From NCBI RefSeq assembly GCF_003011925.2, contig NZ_PXXU01000002.1:62001-126000 (forward strand): 64,000 nt of DNA, read 5' to 3'. Of the stretch, positions 1 through 9,649 are shown one piece after another; positions within the stretch are counted from its first letter, which is position 1; each line of letters opens with the position of its first letter. The position numbers were made by a program, and so were the translations under genes. The notes beneath the pieces were generated by a model. That model was not told the DNA's origin, made no database searches, and saw nothing but the letters and a program-made list of their open reading frames with translations. This stretch comes from Nitrosomonas supralitoralis (GTDB taxonomy: Bacteria; Pseudomonadota; Gammaproteobacteria; Burkholderiales; Nitrosomonadaceae).

Positions 1-763
1 CATGCGCATATCGACTCACTAAATCATCGCCATGATCAATCTCAACCATATTACCATATTCAGGATGACGATCCGAATAGATCACCACTCCACTTGCCGC
101 AGCTTTTATCGGCGTGCCCGTTTCTGCGGCAAAATCGACGCCTTCATGAAATGCTCTCTTTCCTGTAAATGGATCAATTCGATAACCATAGCCAGAAGAA
201 TACCAATCTGTTTCAACCGGCATCTCAGAAGGCAAAACAAATTTGGTTATTCTGCCATAGCGCAACAACGAATCGAGTGCACCGAGCTTATCAGCTCTTT
301 CATCAAGCATACTGGACAGATCATGAAGCATATCGTCAAACTCCCCAAAAGTTAACTCCTCAGTTGAAAGATCACGTTCACTTCTTGCCCCACCTTGTCC
401 TGGTGTTTCTTTAAACAAAAAGTCGCGTGATTTGATTCCAGAGGATTCCGCCAAACGCTCGCCCAGTGCATCCAGACGAATTAATTGTGCTTGCATATGC
501 CCAAGTTTACTGGCCATAATATTGAGATTATCTTGTAGATGGGTTTGAATCTTTTGATGTCTTTCCTCTTGCGGATTTACCAAAACTGCTCTTAATAGCG
601 GCGCGTCTATTTTGTCAGCGTAACGTAGCGAAAAAAAATTCAATCCCAAAGCCACTATCATAACCATGACAAAAAAAATGCCAAATAGTAATACAATACT
701 TGATCTTGTAAGATTCAGCTTACGCGTTCGTTCCGTATTATTGGAAATAAAAATAATATTCAT
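1..763 (-). CDS. M23-family metallopeptidase, 3' end cut by window start
   Basis: Reading the complement from the ATG at 761-763 gives about 254 codons without a stop, running off the window. The N-terminus carries one membrane segment (around residues 21-45, rich in V/L/I/F), then a helical, probably coiled-coil stretch, then an M23 (lysostaphin-type) domain. The zinc-binding start is visible as HEGVDF, and the SGYGYRIDPFTGK lead-in is typical of M23 proteins; the second motif (RYAH) is just reached at the edge. The family cuts peptidoglycan cross-links or, when degenerate, regulates amidases; this one would be anchored in the inner membrane facing the periplasm. It is divergent from dciA, with 33 bases between the two starts. 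The family assignment is secure; the substrate is unknown. Confidence 0.85.
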   Translation of the reverse strand, partial: MNIIFISNNTERTRKLNLTRSSIVLLFGIFFVMVMIVALGLNFFSLRYADKIDAPLLRAVLVNPQEERHQKIQTHLQDNLNIMASKLGHMQAQLIRLDALGERLAESSGIKSRDFLFKETPGQGGARSERDLSTEELTFGEFDDMLHDLSSMLDERADKLGALDSLLRYGRITKFVLPSEMPVETDWYSSGYGYRIDPFTGKRAFHEGVDFAAETGTPIKAAASGVVIYSDRHPEYGNMVEIDHGDDLVSRYAH

Positions 764-796
764 GCTTTATTTTCACAGGATATTTCTTAAATAACC

Positions 797-1288
797 ATGC
801 GCCCTCATAAAGTTGATTCATATCTCGATCTTCTGGAAAAAACACCTGAGTACGCAAGCTTGTTTTCATCGGCTCGACAATTACATGAAGCTCAATCAAC
901 GTTCCTTAAATTCATCCCAGAACAGTTAACGCAATATTGCCGTCTGGGTCGAATTTCGGACGGCAAGTTGACTGTCCTGGTAGAAAATGGCGCTGTTGCT
1001 TCAAAACTCAAGCAAATTTCACCATCGTTGCTACTTAAACTACAGCAGCGAGGTTGGGAAGTTACTTCATTTCAAATATTGGTGCAAGCACATAACTCAG
1101 CAAAAAATCCAAGACCATTTAAAAAGCAAGGACATAGTAATAAAAAATTGAAATTAAGCTCGACAGCCAAAACATGTTTAGCTCAACTTGCCGCAACGAT
1201 GCCAGACTCAGAACTCAAAAACACCATTCAATTATTTGTGAATCAACATCAGAACGATTCAACTGATCCCAATTCATCAGAGCAGTAA
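797..1288 (+). CDS. dciA: DciA-type protein (DUF721), replicative helicase loader/operator
   Basis: A 163-residue protein whose first 100 residues fit DUF721/DciA: a short helical start, the stretch LTQYCRLGRISDGKLTVLVE, then NGAVASKLKQISPSLLLKLQ, which is the KH-like core. The C-terminal 60 residues are basic and low in complexity, as is usual in this family. DciA is the ancestral bacterial partner of the DnaB helicase, in species that lack DnaC or DnaI. It is divergent from an M23 peptidase, an arrangement I recall from betaproteobacteria, where secA commonly lies beyond the peptidase. The Shine-Dalgarno is weak: AGGA lies about 16 bases before the ATG. The function is inferred from the family. 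Confidence 0.75.
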   Translation: MRPHKVDSYLDLLEKTPEYASLFSSARQLHEAQSTFLKFIPEQLTQYCRLGRISDGKLTVLVENGAVASKLKQISPSLLLKLQQRGWEVTSFQILVQAHNSAKNPRPFKKQGHSNKKLKLSSTAKTCLAQLAATMPDSELKNTIQLFVNQHQNDSTDPNSSEQ

Positions 1289-1379
1289 AGTAAAGAAATC
1301 TCTCCTCATAGGTCGAGACTCCTCATTCTGATGCAACCTGTTTACCAATCAATCGATTCAGCAACCGTCCTAGTGAAAT

Positions 1380-1394
1380 TGGCACTATTCTTGC
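1380..1394 (+). promoter_or_regulatory. Candidate sigma-54 (-24/-12) promoter
   Basis: TGGCAC, five bases, TTGC: GG at 1381-1382 and GC at 1393-1394 have exactly the ten-base separation required for sigma-54. It lies in the gap 1289-1583 upstream of the RNase II-family gene, about 190 bases before its start. I saw no activator-binding repeat upstream. A TATAAT hexamer at 1439-1444 in the same gap lacks a good -35. Nothing else was recognised in this gap. Confidence 0.3.
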
Positions 1395-1583
1395 CGACAA
1401 TTGTCTACTTCATTTTTATTTTCTGTAACTGACTCGTATATAATGCAGATATTGACCAGGTTTATACATGACAAAACAATCTGCTCCAGTTGTATGTTGA
1501 AACCTATATTTTCCGATGATGATTTACTCTCAAAGCAATGCGTCAGCTTATTCTAATTACCCGGCTTGCCGTATAAAAACCCT

Positions 1584-3446
1584 ATGAATGTTTTTTATGA
1601 AGAAGCTGGAACCTTCAAGATAGGAACCATACTGACTGACAACAACACCTCGTTACAAATAGAGGCTATTCATGGTAAGCGTTCAAAGATTAAGGCCGCT
1701 TCCGTGTTATTTAAATTCGATGCACCACCTTTATCTGAATTCATGCACCATGTTCAGAAAGTTACTGAAGAAATGGATCCGAATTTTTTGTGGGAATGCT
1801 GCACTCAGGAAGTAGAGTTTACCAGCAGTGCGCTTGCTGCCGATTACTTTGGACACTCACCCAGTCCAGTTGAAGCTGCTGCGACATTGATGCTACTTCA
1901 AAATGCTCCGATGTATTTTTACAAGAAAGGTTCAGGACGCTACAAAGCAGCACCACCCAATGCACTCAAAGCAGCTCTAGCCAGTCAGGAAAGAAAGCGT
2001 CTGCAGGCAGAACAGCAAGCTCGCTACGTTGAACTACTTAATCAGTTCATTCTACCCGAGGAATTTAAACCACTCCTCTCTCATTTGCTCTACAAGCCAG
2101 ATAAAAATTCCATTGAATGGAAAGCGCTCGAAACTGTCTCCATCGAACATAAGCTGACTACTGTAAAACTGATGGAAAGATGCGGTGCGATTCCATGTTC
2201 ACACGATTATCATTTCAATCAATTCATCTGGGAACATTTTCCTGCAGGAATCGGTTTTAATGAATCAGAATTTGTTCCACAGTCAGTACTCAACAAGTTG
2301 ATCGATTTACCCTCTGCAGAGGTGACAGCATTTAGCATAGACGATGCCTCAACAACTGAGATTGACGATGCATTCTCTGTGACACCCCTGACATTGGGAA
2401 GTTTTCGCATTGGCATACATATTGCCGCGCCTGCGCTAGGAATCGATCCTGACTCTCTGCTTGATAAAACTGCTGCAACACGTTTATCGACAGTTTATTT
2501 GCCTGGAAACAAAGTCACTATGCTGCCGGAAGCCGTCATCAGTCACTTTACACTTGCAGAAAACAAACTATGTCCGGCGCTTTCGCTATACTTGGATGTT
2601 TCTGATGATTTTACCATCACAAAAACTGAAAGTCGGATCGAGAATATAAAAATTGCCGCAAACTTGCGTCACAATGAATTGGAACAGCACTTTAATGAAA
2701 GCGCATTAAACAAAGGTGATTTTGAACATGCGTTTAACCGGGAATTAAATCTGCTATGGAAATTCGTCTGCAAAATGGAGGCTCAACGCGGCAAAGCCAA
2801 CGATATTAATAACGACAAGATTGATTACAGCTTTGAAATCAAAAATAACCATGTCACAATTTCCGAGCGCAGACGCGGATCTCCTATTGATAAGGTAGTG
2901 TCTGAGTTGATGATTTATGTCAACACGGAATGGGGCAAGCAACTAACTGATGCGGGCATTACCGGGATATTTCGCAGTCAGGCAAATGGCAAGGTGAAAA
3001 TGAGCACTTCGCCCGCTCCTCACCAAGGACTCGGAGTATCGCAATATGCCTGGAGCAGTTCTCCCATGAGGCGCTATGTGGATCTGATCAACCAACGTCA
3101 AATCATTGCTATGTTACGTAATCAACCGCCGCCTTACGCCAAAGATAGCGACAGCCTTTTAATCGCAATGCGAGATTTTGAAATGGCATATGGCATTTAT
3201 GGGGAATTTCAACGCGCAATGGAACGTTACTGGTGCTTACGCTGGCTGCAACAGGAAAATATTCAAACCATCAATGCACAGGTCATAAGAGAAAATTTAG
3301 TAAAATTTGATCATATTCCTTTCATCACACGGGTTCCTTCATTGCCGGAGATGGCGCCAAACACTTGCGCCAAACTTAGAATATCCGAAATAGATTTACT
3401 GGAGCGAACTTTACATGCAGAATTCTTGCAAAAACAAGATGCATGA
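1584..3446 (+). CDS. RNase II-family 3'-5' exoribonuclease (RNB domain)
   Basis: A 620-residue protein from the ATG at 1584. A TTG at 1566 in the same frame would add six residues, but the sequence MNVFYEEAGTFKIGTIL is the usual start of this family in betaproteobacteria. The RNB catalytic core is seen at about residues 250-270 as DDASTTEIDDAFSV, which holds the aspartates that bind magnesium, followed by RIGIHIAAP and by SSPMRRYVDLINQRQI near residue 500. The enzyme degrades RNA processively from the 3' end to nucleoside monophosphates in the cytoplasm. It differs from E. coli rnb in its N-terminus, so I leave the symbol empty. It stands alone on the plus strand, followed by tonB and aroE. 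Confidence 0.85.
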   Translation: MNVFYEEAGTFKIGTILTDNNTSLQIEAIHGKRSKIKAASVLFKFDAPPLSEFMHHVQKVTEEMDPNFLWECCTQEVEFTSSALAADYFGHSPSPVEAAATLMLLQNAPMYFYKKGSGRYKAAPPNALKAALASQERKRLQAEQQARYVELLNQFILPEEFKPLLSHLLYKPDKNSIEWKALETVSIEHKLTTVKLMERCGAIPCSHDYHFNQFIWEHFPAGIGFNESEFVPQSVLNKLIDLPSAEVTAFSIDDASTTEIDDAFSVTPLTLGSFRIGIHIAAPALGIDPDSLLDKTAATRLSTVYLPGNKVTMLPEAVISHFTLAENKLCPALSLYLDVSDDFTITKTESRIENIKIAANLRHNELEQHFNESALNKGDFEHAFNRELNLLWKFVCKMEAQRGKANDINNDKIDYSFEIKNNHVTISERRRGSPIDKVVSELMIYVNTEWGKQLTDAGITGIFRSQANGKVKMSTSPAPHQGLGVSQYAWSSSPMRRYVDLINQRQIIAMLRNQPPPYAKDSDSLLIAMRDFEMAYGIYGEFQRAMERYWCLRWLQQENIQTINAQVIRENLVKFDHIPFITRVPSLPEMAPNTCAKLRISEIDLLERTLHAEFLQKQDA

Positions 3447-3553
3447 GATCCACATATAGGACATTCAAATGGACCCTGTAACAAGCAAGAAGTTGTTGCC
3501 TAGAATACCGCAATCTCTAGAGATCTTAGACTTTACTTTCAAGGTTTGACCCT

Positions 3554-4486
3554 TTGGCTCTGATTTTCCAAACCCTCGGATCCTCGCCCGTAGCACTGGG
3601 CCATTACCCATTCTTGCAAAGCAATCGTCTCTTTGTTGCGATGGTTGCTTCACTGCTGTTGCATGCCATTATATTGTTTGGAGTGACTTTTCAGTTTCCA
3701 CAACCCAAAACTGATAAAATTGCATCCTCCCTAGAAGTTGTATTGGTTAACAATAAAACACTAAGCCAACCTAAAGAAAGCAAATTACTTGCGCAGGATA
3801 ATCTGGACGGCGGTGGCAACACGGATGATGATCGCAAGGCAAAAACACCCCTCCCAGTTCTACCAAAAAGTAAACCAATCCTCAAAGAAAAAATAGTGGA
3901 ACAGAAAGTGAAGCAATTGGAACAGGAAGCTAAGAAATTAATGGCTGCTGTAAGCGATATACCACAAATCCAGGAGCCTACCAGCATAGCAGACAATGAA
4001 AATGAGGATGAAAGCACACCTAACACCTCTGATGTTGATGCTACTGAATTGTTACTGCGCAGCCTTGATATTGCTCGCCTTAGAGCGCAGGTGGATCAAG
4101 ATCACGATAGCTATCAGAAACGCCCAAAGCGAAAATTTGTCGGTGCACGTACCAGAGAATATCGCTTTGCACGCTATGTTGAGGATTGGCGTTTAAAAGT
4201 TGAGCGCATCGGCAATTTGAATTACCCGGAAGCAGCTAGAAAAGAAAAGCTATATGGCAACTTGCAACTCACGGTTGGTATTCGCGCAGACGGCAGTTTG
4301 GAGTCAATTGAAGTCAACCGCTCCTCTGGAAAAAAAGTTCTCGATGAGGCTGCCATTAATATCGTAAAATTAGCTGGGCAGAATGGATTTGCTCCTTTTC
4401 CGCCAGATATTAGTCAAGACACGGATATTTTGCATATTACCCGGACTTGGGTATTTGCATCATCAGATACACTACTGAGTCAATAA
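3554..4486 (+). CDS. TonB-family energy transducer protein
   Basis: A 310-residue protein with one N-terminal membrane helix (about residues 26-46), a long charged periplasmic linker with a Q/K/E-rich helix (residues 115-135), and a C-terminal TonB domain from about residue 215. The domain is recognised by YPEAARKEKLYGNLQLTV and by SSGKKVLDEAAINIV. TonB carries energy from the proton gradient to outer-membrane receptors. The start is a TTG, just after an in-frame stop (3548-3550), with AAGG nine bases upstream; an internal ATG near 3638 would remove part of the membrane anchor. No exbB or exbD is adjacent. It is followed by aroE after 60 bases. Being apart from exbBD, it could also serve cell-envelope maintenance. 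Confidence 0.75.
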   Translation: MALIFQTLGSSPVALGHYPFLQSNRLFVAMVASLLLHAIILFGVTFQFPQPKTDKIASSLEVVLVNNKTLSQPKESKLLAQDNLDGGGNTDDDRKAKTPLPVLPKSKPILKEKIVEQKVKQLEQEAKKLMAAVSDIPQIQEPTSIADNENEDESTPNTSDVDATELLLRSLDIARLRAQVDQDHDSYQKRPKRKFVGARTREYRFARYVEDWRLKVERIGNLNYPEAARKEKLYGNLQLTVGIRADGSLESIEVNRSSGKKVLDEAAINIVKLAGQNGFAPFPPDISQDTDILHITRTWVFASSDTLLSQ

Positions 4487-4546
4487 TTTTGCATTGAAGC
4501 AGGAATTGATCTTTTTCCTCAAATTTAAATAAAGAGTTTTTTATCT

Positions 4547-5365
4547 ATGCTCGATTTGTATGCTGTAATTGGCAATCCCGTTGCACATAGTAAATCGCCG
4601 TTGATCCATACAATCTTTGCACAACAAACAAACCAATCCATACAATACGATGCACGCCTGGCTCCGCTCGAGGGTTTCATAAGCGTTGTAGAAAATTTCC
4701 GTCAACAAGGCGGCAAAGGATTAAACGTCACCGTTCCCTTCAAACTGGAGGCTTATCAGCTATCAACTCACTTGACGGAACGAGCGAGAACCGCGCAGGC
4801 TGTTAACACGCTTAAATTCGAAAACGATGAAATTCTGGGTGATAACACCGACGGTATTGGACTCGTACGCGACATCGAATCAAATCTAGGCATCGCTATC
4901 GCAGCAAAGCGCATACTATTGCTTGGTGCAGGTGGCGCTTCAAGAGGCGTTATCCTGCCACTGCTACAACGACAACCCGCATTATTAACTATTGCAAACC
5001 GCACACTCCACAAAGCCGAAGCATTACAACAACAATTTATTCCGCATGGTGATATCGTGGCCGTTGATTTTATGGATTTCCCGGATGACAAGTTCGACAT
5101 TATTATCAACGCCACTTCCGCCAGCCTGCACGATGCATTGCCACAAATACCTGCCGAAATTTTTTCCCATGCCATCCTTGCTTACGATATGATGTACAGT
5201 CAGGAGCCCACCCGCTTCCTTAAGTTCGCTCAACAAAACGGCGTTCAACAATGGGCTGATGGTACCGGTATGCTCGTTGAACAAGCCGCTGAGTCTTTCT
5301 TTTTCTGGCGTGGCATCAACCCGCAGACAAAACCAGTCATTACAATGCTGAAATCACAAGCGTAA
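4547..5365 (+). CDS. aroE: Shikimate dehydrogenase
   Basis: A 272-residue protein of normal AroE length. It reduces 3-dehydroshikimate to shikimate with NADPH, the fourth step of the chorismate pathway, in the cytoplasm. Visible motifs are the substrate-binding start AVIGNPVAHSKSP, the NVTVPFK motif with the catalytic lysine (about residue 67), GDNTDGIG, the glycine-rich nucleotide loop GAGGASRG (about residues 127-134), and the NRT motif that contacts the NADP phosphate. The start is an ATG with AAAGAG about 11 bases upstream. It lies 60 bases after the tonB-like gene on the same strand. Confidence 0.95.
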   Translation: MLDLYAVIGNPVAHSKSPLIHTIFAQQTNQSIQYDARLAPLEGFISVVENFRQQGGKGLNVTVPFKLEAYQLSTHLTERARTAQAVNTLKFENDEILGDNTDGIGLVRDIESNLGIAIAAKRILLLGAGGASRGVILPLLQRQPALLTIANRTLHKAEALQQQFIPHGDIVAVDFMDFPDDKFDIIINATSASLHDALPQIPAEIFSHAILAYDMMYSQEPTRFLKFAQQNGVQQWADGTGMLVEQAAESFFFWRGINPQTKPVITMLKSQA

Positions 5366-5558
5366 AAATCAAGCTTATCGCTTCAGTTGTAATTTCATCA
5401 AAACAAGTTAATTAATCTCAACATCGATCAACAATTTATTAGTGTTGATGTTGCAACGCGGTTTATACTCTTCAGCAATCAAATTACAAACTGCCCGGCG
5501 TATAAACTGTCTGAATTTATTCTCAATAAAAAGACTATCTTGCTAGCATAAACCCACT

Positions 5559-7001
5559 ATGACCGAAACAAATAACATCGATCAGGAAGACTCACCGACT
5601 CCATTGCAACAGATCATTTATCTGTTACGCAAATATAAATTGGTCGAAGGCTTGGTTAATTTGCAAGAAAACACAGACGACCCATCGCTCAACGAATCCG
5701 CAGTCCAACAACAAAATCTAACTGAACTCCAGGTATTTTTGGATCAACTTCATCCTGCTGATATCGCTCACATCCTGGAAGCACTGCCGCTTGAAGATCG
5801 TCTTCTGATCTGGAGTCTGATTAAAACTGACCGAGACGGTGAAGTATTACTGGAAACCTCCGATGCCGTTCGCGCCACGTTGATTACCGACATGGGCAAT
5901 CATGAATTGGTTGCCGCCACGGAATACCTGGATGCCGATGAAATTGCGGATCTTGCTCCCGACCTGCCGCAAGAAGTAATGGACAATGTTTTTAGCTCAT
6001 TACCGATTGAAGAACGCGAACAACTGCGCGCAGCCATGTCATATCCGGAAGATTCCGTTGGCGCACTCATGGATTTTGATGTCATCACGATCCGTGAAGA
6101 TGTTCGACTGGAAGTTGTGTTGCGCTATTTACGCCGACTGGAGGAACTGCCGGATCATACCGATCAGCTGTTCATTGTCGACCGCGATGAACAATTGAAA
6201 GGTGTCCTATTGATCAATCGGTTATTGGTCAGCGATCCGGACACCCTGGTTGCCGAAGTGATGACCAAGGAAATGATTAAACTACGCCCGAATGCTATCG
6301 CGCAACAAGCTGCCAATGCGTTTGAGCGTTATGACCTGGTTTCCGCTTCGGTAGTGGACGATAACAACAAACTACTGGGTCGCGTCACAGTTAATGCAGT
6401 GATCGACTATATTCGTGAAACGGCAGAAAACGAAGCGCTGAACTTAGCGGGTTTAAGTGAAGAGGAAGATCTTTTTGCGCCGGTGCTGAAAAGCGTCAAG
6501 AACCGTTGGGGTTGGCTGGCAATCAATCTGGTCACTGCCTTTATTGCGTCACGGGTAATCGGTTTATTTGAGGACTCGATCGAAAAACTGGTCGCCCTCG
6601 CCGCGCTCATGCCGATCATCGCGGGCATTGGTGGCAATTCAGGCAACCAAACCATCACCATGATAGTACGCGCACTGGCACTGGACCAGATCGACACCAG
6701 CAGCGCCTGGAAATTAATCACCAAGGAAGTGGGAGTCAGCATTGTCAATGGACTGCTTTGGGGCACTGTTGTCGGCTTGTTCACCTTCGCCATTTACCAA
6801 AATGCCGAACTGGGTCTGGTGATGACTCTGGCCATGACGCTCAATTTGCTGCTGGCCGCGTTATTAGGCGTAATAATACCATTAACCCTGCGCAAATTTG
6901 GCCGCGACCCGGCTTTGGGTTCCAGCGTAATGATCACCGCAGTAACAGACAGCGGTGGATTCTTCATTTTTCTAGGTTTGGCAACCTTCTTCTTGCTATA
7001 A
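5559..7001 (+). CDS. mgtE: Magnesium transporter MgtE
   Basis: A 480-residue protein with the full MgtE layout: a cytoplasmic helical N domain (about 50-160, with HPADIAHILEALP), a pair of CBS domains (about 165-285) that sense magnesium, and a C-terminal membrane part with five helices (about 310-480). Family motifs in the membrane part include PIIAGIGGNSGNQ and the closing TDSGGFFIFLGLA. MgtE is a magnesium-gated channel of the inner membrane. The 193-base gap before it (5366-5558) is AT-rich and shows no feature I can support; no M-box-type leader was recognised. It is convergent with the polysaccharide operon that follows. Confidence 0.93.
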   Translation: MTETNNIDQEDSPTPLQQIIYLLRKYKLVEGLVNLQENTDDPSLNESAVQQQNLTELQVFLDQLHPADIAHILEALPLEDRLLIWSLIKTDRDGEVLLETSDAVRATLITDMGNHELVAATEYLDADEIADLAPDLPQEVMDNVFSSLPIEEREQLRAAMSYPEDSVGALMDFDVITIREDVRLEVVLRYLRRLEELPDHTDQLFIVDRDEQLKGVLLINRLLVSDPDTLVAEVMTKEMIKLRPNAIAQQAANAFERYDLVSASVVDDNNKLLGRVTVNAVIDYIRETAENEALNLAGLSEEEDLFAPVLKSVKNRWGWLAINLVTAFIASRVIGLFEDSIEKLVALAALMPIIAGIGGNSGNQTITMIVRALALDQIDTSSAWKLITKEVGVSIVNGLLWGTVVGLFTFAIYQNAELGLVMTLAMTLNLLLAALLGVIIPLTLRKFGRDPALGSSVMITAVTDSGGFFIFLGLATFFLL

Positions 7002-7111
7002 GCTAAGCCATATTCTGGACTAACGCACTAGTGCTAAATCAACTAGAGTCAGAAAAATGATTTTTCAACCATTACAGATACATTCTTCGCAAGCAGCCAA
7101 TGCGCCTTTCA

Positions 7112-9640
7112 TTACTCCTCTCTCTCTCCCGCGCTTCTGCTAAGGTATTCTTGAACCTTCTTTTGTAGCAAAAGCTCGCTTGCGGTAATCAAACCAGAAT
7201 ACTGAGTGTTTTGAAAACCCCACAAAGTAGAATGAACCTCTTCTCGATGGCCAACAAGAAAAGGCAAGGTTACTATCACGCGAAGATTAGCCTGCTTTTC
7301 CAAATACTTGTCAATAGTATTGGCTTGATCATCGATATGATGTGGATTCCATGCCATTAAATTGTGTAATGCCTTTTCATTGTAAATATTGCAAACCATA
7401 CTTGTCATTTTGTCGAGCGTCACAAAACACATGCCTTGAAAGGTTTCAACATGGAGAATTTTTGCTTTCTCATGTAATACAGCTATCACTCCGGAAAACA
7501 CGTCCCATTGATCATGTTTTGTATCCAGATAGCTCTGCACAATGTTCATTTTTTCCTCAAATTTATCCGGCAAGAGAACATCATCTTCGAGAATAGTCAG
7601 GCGCTTAATTTCATGCTGTATCGCATGACGCGCTAGATTTGCATACGACAAACCACAACCCACCCAACCCGGGCGCAATCGCACGCCATCAAATACAGCA
7701 CAATATTGAGGTCGATTGGCTTCAAATACTCGGCGGCGAAAAATTGCCTCTGGCATTGATAAGGCGATGCGAGAGACATCATGCGGCAATGGCAATATAT
7801 TATCAGCCAGTTTGTCGATCGACAAAAAACCCATAGCAACCAAAAATCGATCAAGCATAAATACAAATCGTTCTGAACTACGGACAGCAGCCTGACGCAC
7901 TATTTCTGGTGCAACAGGCTGCATTAATGCACTTCGAACCGCATCAAGCATAGCTTGTTCATTACCTGGTTCAAAAAAAATCACGGCATCGAAGATTTCT
8001 GGATAGTCAGTCAGGTCTTGAGCAGATTCGGACACCACGGGAATGCCCAAAGAAAGACACTCCTGAATACGTGGCATTTCCAGCAATGCATTTTCGTAAT
8101 AGTGTAAATTAATGACGATTCGTGCACGACGGATCACATTAATCATGTCATGACCAAAAAGCTCACGACTGATATGCACATTAAAATTTCTCTGCAGAGC
8201 ATCAAGCATTTTGCGTCGACGCGGCGAGCTGTTCGAATCACCATAAAACAGCACATCGCAGTTTTTATCTGTCGATGAGACGTGACCCATATAATCTGGA
8301 TCGGCTCCCACGGGCAAATAATGCACATGAGGATAAACCACTTGCTTGTTTGCCAAGAACTCCAGGTTAACCAAAGCGTATTCCAGTACGGCCAGTGAAC
8401 TATTTAAGATATTGATGTAATTATCAGTAAACCAGCGCGAACTGACCGATTGCTCCATTTGATAGACAATACGCTTTTCCCCCGGCGGTAGCTTTTTAAA
8501 CATCTGGGAGCAAATCACAATATACATATCGTGTGGGAATCGACGGGGTGCGCTCGTCAGGATATCAACTTCCCATCCATGCGAGCGAAGTCGCGAAGCG
8601 ATTAGATGCGCGACAAATAAAGTATGAGGCGTGGTAATAATGCCCCAGCGAAGCGGAGGTCCCGTCACAGCATAATTTTGCAAAGCCTGCTCCACCTGAA
8701 TCGATCTAAGACGACTGTACAAACCTTTGAAATCACCCCGAGCGACATAACGAAAAGCTGCACGAGCTCGTCGTGTGAAAGCATGAATGCGACCTACCTG
8801 CGTCATGAATACGCGCAGAGGATGTGTAGCACGCCATGACTTCGATTGGTACAAGACAGTAAGTAACCGATCATGTTCAGAGACTACCTGATTAAGCTCG
8901 TCTACTTGCCTATCACGTTCAGTTAATATTTGATTAAGCTCGGCTATTTGTCTGTCACGCTCTGTGACTACTTGGCTAAATTCTACAATCTGCTTATCGC
9001 GTTCAATTACCGCTTGATCTAGATCATTAAGTTTATTTAGCAAAACGGACTGCCTTAACTGCGGAGATCTATTTAGGCGTCTTTCAAACACACCGTGCTT
9101 AATACCGAAGAAATACAGATCGTGAGTTTCCACACCTATAGAAAACTCGGAAAACTGAAATGTACCGGGTATATCGATCGCCGCTCGAATGTCATTTTCA
9201 TCCAAGTTGCAATAGTAATCCGCCCACTCCTCGTCGACGCTGGCTAAAAGCGGGGCATCGCCAGGTGTGGTGCGACGCGTACCGTGCTCGGCCCGACCTG
9301 TTGTCGCACAAGTGATAAGCATTACCCCGCCAGGACGCAGCATGCGAACCGCATTATTCAATGTTTGCATCCAATGTCGATCGTGCTCGAGACACTCGGT
9401 CGAGACAATGATGTCAAATGTTGCATCGGGCAAAGCCAGTAAATGTGCTGCAGATATAACATCCACATTACGGCCCTGGGCTACGTCAATGCCCAGATAA
9501 AGACTTTCGACATCGAATAAATACTGATTATTTCCGTTGATATCGAGCGAACCAATATCTAAAACCATTACACCCGTAAAGAATTGCGGAAAACGCGCCT
9601 TGATGGATTCACAAAATTCCTGTTGTTGAAGGTGGGCCAT
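7112..9640 (-). CDS. Three-module surface polysaccharide protein: methyltransferase, coiled coil, two glycosyltransferases
   Basis: An 842-residue protein. Residues 1-190 are a SAM-dependent class I methyltransferase (VMVLDIGSLDINGNN, FDIIVSTECLEHD, LRPGGVMLIT). Residues 211-266 are four 14-residue repeats of the type ERDRQIAELNQ, a coiled coil, followed by SWRATHPLR, a sequence often seen beside glycan enzymes. Residues 330-600 look like a CgeB/GT4 glycosyltransferase (VLFYGDSNSSPRRRK, IQECLSLGIPVVSES). Residues 625-820 look like glycosyltransferase family 25 (VGCGLSYANLARHAI, LTILEDDVLLP with the metal-binding acidic residues). It is the last gene of the minus-strand wzm-wzt operon, nine bases after wzt, so it probably modifies or caps the exported chain. 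Substrates are unknown. Confidence 0.75.
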   Translation of the reverse strand: MAHLQQQEFCESIKARFPQFFTGVMVLDIGSLDINGNNQYLFDVESLYLGIDVAQGRNVDVISAAHLLALPDATFDIIVSTECLEHDRHWMQTLNNAVRMLRPGGVMLITCATTGRAEHGTRRTTPGDAPLLASVDEEWADYYCNLDENDIRAAIDIPGTFQFSEFSIGVETHDLYFFGIKHGVFERRLNRSPQLRQSVLLNKLNDLDQAVIERDKQIVEFSQVVTERDRQIAELNQILTERDRQVDELNQVVSEHDRLLTVLYQSKSWRATHPLRVFMTQVGRIHAFTRRARAAFRYVARGDFKGLYSRLRSIQVEQALQNYAVTGPPLRWGIITTPHTLFVAHLIASRLRSHGWEVDILTSAPRRFPHDMYIVICSQMFKKLPPGEKRIVYQMEQSVSSRWFTDNYINILNSSLAVLEYALVNLEFLANKQVVYPHVHYLPVGADPDYMGHVSSTDKNCDVLFYGDSNSSPRRRKMLDALQRNFNVHISRELFGHDMINVIRRARIVINLHYYENALLEMPRIQECLSLGIPVVSESAQDLTDYPEIFDAVIFFEPGNEQAMLDAVRSALMQPVAPEIVRQAAVRSSERFVFMLDRFLVAMGFLSIDKLADNILPLPHDVSRIALSMPEAIFRRRVFEANRPQYCAVFDGVRLRPGWVGCGLSYANLARHAIQHEIKRLTILEDDVLLPDKFEEKMNIVQSYLDTKHDQWDVFSGVIAVLHEKAKILHVETFQGMCFVTLDKMTSMVCNIYNEKALHNLMAWNPHHIDDQANTIDKYLEKQANLRVIVTLPFLVGHREEVHSTLWGFQNTQYSGLITASELLLQKKVQEYLSRSAGEREE
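8843..9010 (-). repeat. Four tandem 42-base units coding a 14-residue coiled-coil repeat
   Basis: Within the glycosyltransferase fusion, residues 211-266 fall into four units of 14 residues, each with the core E(R/H)DRxxxELNQ; the fourth is the most diverged. The 42-base period is visible in the DNA (for example the repeated TTGATTAAGCTCG-like segments on the plus strand near 8888 and 8930). Such units can change in number by recombination and would then lengthen or shorten the rod between catalytic modules. Confidence 0.8.
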
Positions 9641-9649
9641 TAGTTTTTC

